Part shown: piece by piece, positions 7,012 through 14,004 of the stretch
Layout of the letters: each line of letters opens with the position of its first letter
Position numbering within the stretch: the stretch's first letter is position 1
Source of the DNA: Bacteroidales bacterium
Lineage (GTDB): Bacteria > Bacteroidota > Bacteroidia > Bacteroidales > UBA1715
NCBI GenBank assembly: GCA_031286165.1
Contig: JAITUU010000027.1
Location: 1 to 44,852 of the forward strand
DNA: 44,852 nt
Direction: 5' to 3'
Position numbers and translations under genes: made by a program
Notes under the pieces: model-generated
What the model saw: only the letters and a program-made list of their open reading frames with translations
The model's database searches: none
Told to the model about the DNA's origin: nothing

Positions 7012-9273
7012 ATGCCAAACTCCTTTCCCCTCTACCAACAATTAGATGCTATGGACTGCGGACCCACGTGCCTGCGCATGGTGGCAAAGTACTATGGGCG
7101 CAGGTATAGTGTGCAAACTTTGCGCGAAAAAAGTTTTATTACTCGCGCAGGCGTGTCGCTGCTGGGCATAAGCGATGCCGCCGAATCCATTGGCTTTCGC
7201 ACTATGGGGGTCAAAATTACTTTTGAGCAATTAGTTAGCGAAGTTCCGCTGCCTTGCATAGTGCATTGGAATCAAAACCACTTTGTGGTGTTGTATAGGG
7301 TAAAAGAAAAACGAAGCGGTTTTTTTAGCAAGGGGGCAAGCCCCCTTGTCCGCCATGAACTTTGTATAGCCGACCCTGCCGGCAGTAAAAACGTGTTTAC
7401 CGAAGAGGAATTTAAAAAATGCTGGCTGAGTAGTGCGGTGAATGGCGAGCACGTAGGCATGGCTCTTTTGCTGGAACCCACGCCTGCGTTTTACGAGGAA
7501 GAAGAAATTGCTGAGGCAAAGCACGCCTCGCCTCAGCAATTTCGTTTTTTCTTGCGGTATTTGTTTTCCTACAAAAAACAAATGATTCAAGTAGTGCTGG
7601 GGCTGTTCGTGGCTATGGTGTTGCAACTCATTCTGCCCTTTCTCACGCAAAGCATGGTAGATATTGGCATAGGCACCGGCAATATCAATTTTATTTGGCT
7701 GGTACTTGTGGCGCAACTCATAGTATTTGCCACGCAACTTGCCGTAGATTGCATTCGCGGCTGGATTATGCTGCATGTAACCACGCGCATCAATATTTCG
7801 CTCATTTCCGATTATTTGGCAAAACTTATGAAACTACCCATGCGGTTTTTCGACAGCAAAAACGTGGGCGATATTATGCAACGTATAGGCGACCATAGCC
7901 GTATAGAAACTTTTCTTACCGGATCTTCGCTCAATACCTTGTTTTCGCTTGTCAATTTTGTGATTTTTGCCTTTGTGCTGGCGTATTTCAGTGCAAAAAT
8001 TTTGTTGATATTCCTTGTGGGCAATACGTTGTACGTGGCGTGGGTATTATTTTTTATGAAATATCGCCGCAAATTAGACCACAAGCGATTTGCGCAGGCA
8101 GCAAGCGAGCAGAGTAATTTGCTGCAACTCATTACCGGTATGCAGGAAATAAAACTCAACAACTGCGAAAAGCAAAAACGCTGGCAGTGGGAACGCATTC
8201 AGGTCAAATTGTTCAAAATTGGCATCAAAGGATTGGCAATAGGGCAGTATCAACAAATCGGGTCGGTATTTTTTAGCCAAACTACCAATATTCTTGTGAG
8301 TTTTATTGCTGCGCAAGCAGTGGTTTCGGGTACTATCACGCTGGGTATGATGATGTCTGTCAGTTACATTATAGGGCAACTTTCTTCGCCTATTGCTCAA
8401 TTTATAGATTTTGCAAAAACAGTGCAAGATGCGCGTATTAGTTTGGAACGGCTGAACGAAATTCACCAACAAGAAGATGAAGACCAAGCGGCAAGTATGC
8501 AGATTACGGAACTGCCTCACAATAAAACCTTGCACATCAGTAATTGTTCGTTTTCCTACGATGCTGCCCGGCGCGATTATGTGCTTTCGGATATTAATTT
8601 AGAAATTCCGCAGCAAAAAATAACCGCCATAGTGGGTGAAAGCGGCAGTGGAAAAACCACGCTGGTGAAACTCCTGCTCGGATTTTACGCGCCCAATACC
8701 GGAGAAATAGTGGTGGGAGCAGGAGAAGGGGGTATTTCTCTCAAAAATATCAATCCGCACCTGTGGCGGCAGCGAACCGGCGCGGTATTGCAAGATGGAT
8801 TTATATTTTCCGACACCATTGCCCGCAATATAGCCGTGAGCGATGAAATTATTGACGTAAAGCAACTTCGGCAGGCAGCAACCATAGCCAATATACAGGA
8901 ATTTATAGACAGTCTGCCTTTGGGCTACAATACTAAAATCGGTATGGAGGGTAGCGGCATTAGTCAAGGGCAGCGGCAGCGAATATTAATTGCCCGCATG
9001 GTGTATAAAAATCCCGATTTTTTGTTTTTCGACGAGGCTACCAATGCCCTTGATGCCAAAAATGAACGGATAATTATGGAACATTTACAGGAATTTTACA
9101 AAGGAAAAACAGTAGTAGTGGTGGCGCATCGCCTGAGCACGGTGCAGCATGCCCACAATATAGTGGTAATGGAAAAAGGACGCATAGCCGAGCAAGGCAC
9201 GCACCGCGAACTCACCGAACGGCGAGGAACATATTATAATTTGGTAAAAAATCAGTTGGAACTTGGAAATTAG
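7012..9273 (+). CDS. C39 peptidase-containing ABC exporter
   Basis: A 753-residue bacteriocin-type exporter that removes a GG leader and pumps the peptide out. The peptidase domain (about 5-150) has catalytic C16 in DCGPTC, H90 in NQNHFVVLY and the DPAG aspartate near 121. A six-helix membrane domain spans about 190-470. The ATPase has Walker A GESGSGKT (about 542-549), the signature SGISQGQRQR, Walker B FLFFDEATNALD and the switch AHRLS. ATG 7012 is chosen because AAAGGA lies just upstream and C39 proteins begin close to the active Cys; an earlier ATG at 6988 would overlap the glycosyltransferase. Codon use is markedly richer in G/C than the preceding genes (33 of 60 at 8641-8700). Confidence 0.92.
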   Translation: MPNSFPLYQQLDAMDCGPTCLRMVAKYYGRRYSVQTLREKSFITRAGVSLLGISDAAESIGFRTMGVKITFEQLVSEVPLPCIVHWNQNHFVVLYRVKEKRSGFFSKGASPLVRHELCIADPAGSKNVFTEEEFKKCWLSSAVNGEHVGMALLLEPTPAFYEEEEIAEAKHASPQQFRFFLRYLFSYKKQMIQVVLGLFVAMVLQLILPFLTQSMVDIGIGTGNINFIWLVLVAQLIVFATQLAVDCIRGWIMLHVTTRINISLISDYLAKLMKLPMRFFDSKNVGDIMQRIGDHSRIETFLTGSSLNTLFSLVNFVIFAFVLAYFSAKILLIFLVGNTLYVAWVLFFMKYRRKLDHKRFAQAASEQSNLLQLITGMQEIKLNNCEKQKRWQWERIQVKLFKIGIKGLAIGQYQQIGSVFFSQTTNILVSFIAAQAVVSGTITLGMMMSVSYIIGQLSSPIAQFIDFAKTVQDARISLERLNEIHQQEDEDQAASMQITELPHNKTLHISNCSFSYDAARRDYVLSDINLEIPQQKITAIVGESGSGKTTLVKLLLGFYAPNTGEIVVGAGEGGISLKNINPHLWRQRTGAVLQDGFIFSDTIARNIAVSDEIIDVKQLRQAATIANIQEFIDSLPLGYNTKIGMEGSGISQGQRQRILIARMVYKNPDFLFFDEATNALDAKNERIIMEHLQEFYKGKTVVVVAHRLSTVQHAHNIVVMEKGRIAEQGTHRELTERRGTYYNLVKNQLELGN

Positions 9274-9280
9274 AGAAGAG

Positions 9281-9308
9281 TAGAGAATTGAGAGTTGAGA
9301 GTTGAGAA
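9281..9308. repeat. Four heptamers before the HlyD start
   Basis: TAGAGAA, TTGAGAG, TTGAGAG and TTGAGAA follow each other without a gap between the exporter and the HlyD-like gene. The last base is the A of the HlyD ATG, so copy-number change would alter the translation initiation region. Confidence 0.7.
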
Positions 9309-10594
9309 TGGACGAAGAAAAAGACATAGAACTTCGCAGCGAAGAGGTGCAGGAAATTCTCGGCAACGTGCCGTCATGGATTGTGCGCTGGGGCATTAGC
9401 GTACTGTGCGTTATTGTGCTACTGTTGCTCGTGGGCAGTTATGTGTTCAAATACCCCGACACCATTCACGCAAGCATGATTGTAACTGCCGAAACGCCGC
9501 CGGCACACATTGTTGCCAAAACAAACGGCAGAATTAAAGAACTGTTTATTGGTGATAATCAGCACATTGGCGCGAATGAATACTTGGCAGTTTTGGAAAA
9601 TCCCGCATCAACCGGCGATATGCTGCGATTGAAACACAATCTTACTGCTTTTATGAACTCCACCGATAGCAGTGCAAAATTTTCGCAGGAAGAACTGCAT
9701 TTGGGCGCGGTGCAAGTTGCTTATACGGCGTTTATACGTTCTTTAAACGCCTATGAAACCTTTGTGGAACTCCATTATTTTCCGCAGAAAATTGCCGCGA
9801 TAGAAGAGCGCATTGCCCACTACAAGCAGCAGTATCAAAATTTGGAACGGCAGCAACGCATAGCCGAAGAACAGTATGTTATTGCCGAAAAATTGCATAA
9901 TCGCACTGTAAGTTTATACGCCAAAGAAATTATTTCGCAAGAAATGTTGGAAAAATCGCAGAATGATTTTTTACACAATCGTTTGTTGCTCGAAAATGCT
10001 CGCGCTGCGTTCAAAAATGTGCAAATTCAGATTTCGGAACTGCAAGAAACCTTGTTAGATGCCGAGCAACAATACGCCGACAGCAAAAATGTGTTAGAAT
10101 TGGAAGTTTCTACTCTTGCAAGCGAGTTGCTCAGCGAAATTACCGCATGGGAACAGAATTTCGTGTTCATAAGTCCTATTGAAGGCACTGTTTCTTTTGC
10201 CGGCTATTGGAGCGAACATCAGAATGTGAGTACGGGCGAAACGGTTTTCAGCATACTTCCCACGCATAAAAATACTATGATAGGCAAAGCGCAGCTGCCA
10301 ATAGCGCGTTCGGGAAAAGTACAGTCGGGGCAACGGGTCAATATTCGTTTTGCAAACTATCCCGACACGGAATTTGGCATGGTGCAGGGCGAAGTGCGTG
10401 CCATTTCCTTAGTGCCGGTGCACGATTATTACCTTGCCGAAATTGCACTGCCGCGCGGATTACTCACCACCTACCATAAAACCCTGCCCCTTTCGCAAGA
10501 AATGACGGCTACTATTGAAATCATTACCGCCGATATGCGCCTCATAGAACGCTTACTGCTGCCTTTCAAACGACTGTGGACGGAACGGTTGTGA
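9308..10594 (+). CDS. HlyD-family periplasmic adaptor of the peptide exporter
   Basis: A 428-residue membrane-fusion protein. It has a short cytoplasmic N-terminus, one membrane segment (about 28-48, VLCVIVLLLLVGSYVF), a biotinyl-lipoyl half (HIVAKTNGRIKELFIGDNQ), a long alpha-helical hairpin (about 130-275, Glu/Gln-rich coiled coil) and the second lipoyl and beta-barrel part (FISPIEGTVSF, GQRVNIRFANYPDTEFG). Such adaptors connect a C39-type ABC exporter to an outer membrane channel. It is 34 bases behind the exporter, in the same operon. No TolC-like gene is present in the window, so the outer membrane channel must be encoded elsewhere. ATG 9308 is preferred over an in-frame TTG at 9302. Confidence 0.9.
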   Translation: MDEEKDIELRSEEVQEILGNVPSWIVRWGISVLCVIVLLLLVGSYVFKYPDTIHASMIVTAETPPAHIVAKTNGRIKELFIGDNQHIGANEYLAVLENPASTGDMLRLKHNLTAFMNSTDSSAKFSQEELHLGAVQVAYTAFIRSLNAYETFVELHYFPQKIAAIEERIAHYKQQYQNLERQQRIAEEQYVIAEKLHNRTVSLYAKEIISQEMLEKSQNDFLHNRLLLENARAAFKNVQIQISELQETLLDAEQQYADSKNVLELEVSTLASELLSEITAWEQNFVFISPIEGTVSFAGYWSEHQNVSTGETVFSILPTHKNTMIGKAQLPIARSGKVQSGQRVNIRFANYPDTEFGMVQGEVRAISLVPVHDYYLAEIALPRGLLTTYHKTLPLSQEMTATIEIITADMRLIERLLLPFKRLWTERL

Positions 10595-10688
10595 GAAGAA
10601 ATACACTTTTTTGATATGATTTTGTGTGTGCACAAGGGGTGTTTCAAAAAAATTTCGTATCATTGTGGCTTATTTTCTTGAAAAAAGA

Positions 10689-13600
10689 ATGAAAAAAACG
10701 ATTTCCCTTAGTATTGTAGCGTTGCTTGTGGTGCACTCGCTGTGTGCGCAGGTTCAAAAACTCATATTTGAACCTATTTCTATGGCGCATGGACTTTCGC
10801 AGCATAGTGTGAATGCTATTTTGCAAGATAGTACGGGTTTTTTGTGGTTTGCCACCAACGATGGTTTGAATAAATACAACGGTTTTGAATTTCGGATTTT
10901 TAAACCCATTCCGGGAAATGCACACTCTATTTCGGGTAACAAAATTACCGCTCTTTTGCAAGATAGCGAAGGGAAAATATGGGTAGGTATGGGCATGGGC
11001 GGTGGTATCAATATTTTCGACCCGCGCACCGAAGTATTTACGCAGTGTGTAGATAAGCAAGGAAAAAGTTTTTTTACGCACACCATTTCCGATATTTTTG
11101 AAGACAGCGACCGCAATGTGTGGATTGCTACCAACGGCGGCGGATTGTTTTGTTATAATAGAGAAACGAAGAATTATACGCACTATGTGCACAACGAACA
11201 CGACCACACAAGTATAGCAAGTAATTCGGTGCGGGCGGTAAGCCAAGATTCTTACGGAACAATATGGGTGGGGCTGAATGTTGATGGCGGATTGAATAAA
11301 TACAATCCCGAAACAGGAAAATTTACGCCCGTGCCTTTTCTCAATTACGATATTATGAGTATTCTCCGCGATAGTTACGGGCAGTTGTGGATAGGAACCT
11401 ACTACGGCGGATTTGGGATTTTGAATCCGAAAACTGAAACCTACAAAAGTTTTACTCACGTGCCCGAAAATCCACACACGCTTTCGAGTAATATAGTGAT
11501 GTCGTTTTACGAAGATTCGGCTTCGCACCAAATGTATGTAGCCACGCGCGGCGGAGGATTAAATATTTTTCAGGAACAAACCCACGCTTTTATTACTTCG
11601 TATCAAACCAATGAATCGGATTTTTCCATAACCTCCGACAATATTCTTTCGGTATATAAAGACCGTTCGGGTGTATTGTGGGTGGGCACCGAAAACGATG
11701 GCTTGAATAAATGCAACACACAGCGCAAAAATTTTAAAATTCTGCAAACACCCAAAGGAACTTCGCTGCTCAATATTCATTCCATAATAGATAACGAACG
11801 CTGCACGTGGATAGGCACGCGCGGTTCGGGTTTTCACTATATAGAAAAAGCAACGAACATCATGCGGAGTTTTTCATCTGCCGGCAGTAAAAATTTTGCC
11901 AACGTAAATGCTATGATTTACGACCCTCGCGGATTTTACTGGATAGCCACCGATGGAAACGGTATTCTTCGATTTGACCACAAAAGTCAGCAATTTGAAC
12001 AGTTTGAATACGATGCCGACAATAAAAATTCGCTCTCGAATAATGCCGTTACAAGTTTGTTTGTAGATGCCGATACTCTTCTGTGGATAGGAACCTACGG
12101 CGGCGGATTGTGTAAATTCGATTATAGAAACAAAACATTTGCCAGATTTAAACTTTCCGAAAATAGCGAAACCAACGTGGTGTGGTGCATTGCCCAAGAT
12201 TCCGATGGCATACTATGGATAGGCACAAAGGGACTTGGATTACTCAAATTTAACCCAAAATCGGGTAAAAAACAGTTTTTTACCCGCAGTACGACTAATT
12301 CTAACTCGCTTTCGCATAACGAAGTTACGGCAATTTTGGAAACGCACAAAGGAATACTGTGGATAGGAACCAGTGGCGGCGGTGTGAATAAATTCGATAA
12401 AAGTACCAATACCTTTACTACTTTTACGCACCGTAACGGATTGCCCAACGATGTGATAGCATCGTTGCAAGAGGACGCAAACGGCGATATTTGGGTGGCT
12501 ACCGATTTTGGATTGGCAAAATTAGACCCTTCGCGCATGCACAGCACCAATTATTATAAAATAGATGGTTTGGCGGGCAATTCCTTCAATTTGGGCGCGA
12601 GTTATCAAAACGAAAGCGGCGAACTTTTTTTCGGCGGAAATGCCGGAATTACCTATTTTACCCCTGATAGCATTCGCAATACACGCTATTTTGGCAATAT
12701 TGTACTCACTGATTTGAAAATTTTTAATCAATCGGTGCAGGTGGGGCAAAAAATAGGCGATAACGTAATTCTATCACAGGCTCTGCGCTATTTAGATAGA
12801 ATAGAACTTTCGTACCGATATAGTTTTTCCGTAGAATTTGCGAATTTGAATTTTATAGCACCCGAAAAAATTCAGTACAAATATCGTTTGATAGGTTTCA
12901 ACGATGAATGGCAATATACCGATGCTTCTAAGCGATTTGCCACCTACACCAATTTGCCCGGTCGCGACTATGTATTTGAAGTAATGGCTACCAATAGCGA
13001 TGGCGAGTGGAGCAACGAAGTTGCACAAATTGTGATAACCATAGTGCCCCCGTTTTGGCGCACTACGTGGTTTTATTCTTCCCTGCTGGTGCTCATGATA
13101 GCCGCTGTGTATATTTATGTGAAAGTGCGCGAACGCAATTTGATACTCGAAAAACAAAAATTGGAACATCAGGTACAGGAACGTACCAAAGAAATTGAAA
13201 AACAAAAAGAGGAATTGCTGCATAAAAATACCGTGATAAACGATAGTATTAATTACGCAAAACGCATACAAAAAGTGGTGCTGCCGCAGCGCAATGATAT
13301 TAAAAAATATCTGCCCGATTCCTTTGTGTTTTTTAAACCGCGCGATGTGGTAAGTGGTGATTTTTACTGGATTTCGGAACAGGGCGATGACCTGTATATA
13401 GCCGTAGCCGATAGTACCGGTCACGGTGTGCCGGGTGCGTTTATGTCGCTCATAGGTACTACGTTGCTCAACGAAATTACCTACAATTCGCGCAATTTGC
13501 AACCGGTAAAAATTCTCGAAAAAATGGACGGCGGTATAGTAAACGCGCTCAAACAGCACAATGCCGATTTGCAGGAAATACAGGACGATAGCGTGGATAT

Positions 13601-13997
13601 TACGCTGTGTAAAATCAATAGAGTGCAGCGAACAGTGCAAATTGCAAGTGCGCAGCAAATGTTTTTTTACATAGCACCGGGCAAAGAACTCACTGTAGTA
13701 CATGGCGATATGGCTTCCATAGGCGGAACCTTTGGCGAAAGCGTAGAATTTATCAATCATGAATTTCCCTACGAGCCGGGTGCGCAGTTTTATTTCTTCT
13801 CCGATGGATTTTACGACCAATTCGGCGGACCCGACAATAAAAAATTCCAAACGGCTCGTTTCAAACAACTCATTCTCGATATTCAGTCGGAACCTATGGG
13901 TAGGCAATTGAGCATGATAGAAACCGCTTTCGATACGTGGAAACACGATAATCGCCAAACCGATGATGTGCTGATACTCGCTTTCCGCCTTGATTAA
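10689..13997 (+). CDS. Two-component-propeller sensor with SpoIIE/PP2C phosphatase
   Basis: A 1102-residue sensor. It starts at ATG 10689 with a signal peptide ending SLCAQ. About 14 repeats of the type GxLWIGTxxGGLNKF follow (two seven-bladed propellers, about 30-660), then a Y_Y_Y domain (YRLIGFNDEWQYT), one membrane helix (FYSSLLVLMIAAVYIYV) and a cytoplasmic coiled coil. The C-terminal SpoIIE-type phosphatase has metal-binding aspartates in DVVSGDFYW, VADSTGHGVPGAFMS and QTDDVLILAF. There is no histidine kinase or receiver domain, unlike the hybrid two-component systems that usually carry these propellers, so output is likely through dephosphorylation, for example of an anti-sigma-antagonist. 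It lies 94 bases after the HlyD-like gene and 7 bases before the protease gene. Confidence 0.9.
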   Translation: MKKTISLSIVALLVVHSLCAQVQKLIFEPISMAHGLSQHSVNAILQDSTGFLWFATNDGLNKYNGFEFRIFKPIPGNAHSISGNKITALLQDSEGKIWVGMGMGGGINIFDPRTEVFTQCVDKQGKSFFTHTISDIFEDSDRNVWIATNGGGLFCYNRETKNYTHYVHNEHDHTSIASNSVRAVSQDSYGTIWVGLNVDGGLNKYNPETGKFTPVPFLNYDIMSILRDSYGQLWIGTYYGGFGILNPKTETYKSFTHVPENPHTLSSNIVMSFYEDSASHQMYVATRGGGLNIFQEQTHAFITSYQTNESDFSITSDNILSVYKDRSGVLWVGTENDGLNKCNTQRKNFKILQTPKGTSLLNIHSIIDNERCTWIGTRGSGFHYIEKATNIMRSFSSAGSKNFANVNAMIYDPRGFYWIATDGNGILRFDHKSQQFEQFEYDADNKNSLSNNAVTSLFVDADTLLWIGTYGGGLCKFDYRNKTFARFKLSENSETNVVWCIAQDSDGILWIGTKGLGLLKFNPKSGKKQFFTRSTTNSNSLSHNEVTAILETHKGILWIGTSGGGVNKFDKSTNTFTTFTHRNGLPNDVIASLQEDANGDIWVATDFGLAKLDPSRMHSTNYYKIDGLAGNSFNLGASYQNESGELFFGGNAGITYFTPDSIRNTRYFGNIVLTDLKIFNQSVQVGQKIGDNVILSQALRYLDRIELSYRYSFSVEFANLNFIAPEKIQYKYRLIGFNDEWQYTDASKRFATYTNLPGRDYVFEVMATNSDGEWSNEVAQIVITIVPPFWRTTWFYSSLLVLMIAAVYIYVKVRERNLILEKQKLEHQVQERTKEIEKQKEELLHKNTVINDSINYAKRIQKVVLPQRNDIKKYLPDSFVFFKPRDVVSGDFYWISEQGDDLYIAVADSTGHGVPGAFMSLIGTTLLNEITYNSRNLQPVKILEKMDGGIVNALKQHNADLQEIQDDSVDITLCKINRVQRTVQIASAQQMFFYIAPGKELTVVHGDMASIGGTFGESVEFINHEFPYEPGAQFYFFSDGFYDQFGGPDNKKFQTARFKQLILDIQSEPMGRQLSMIETAFDTWKHDNRQTDDVLILAFRLD

Positions 13998-14004
13998 AAC
14001 ACTA

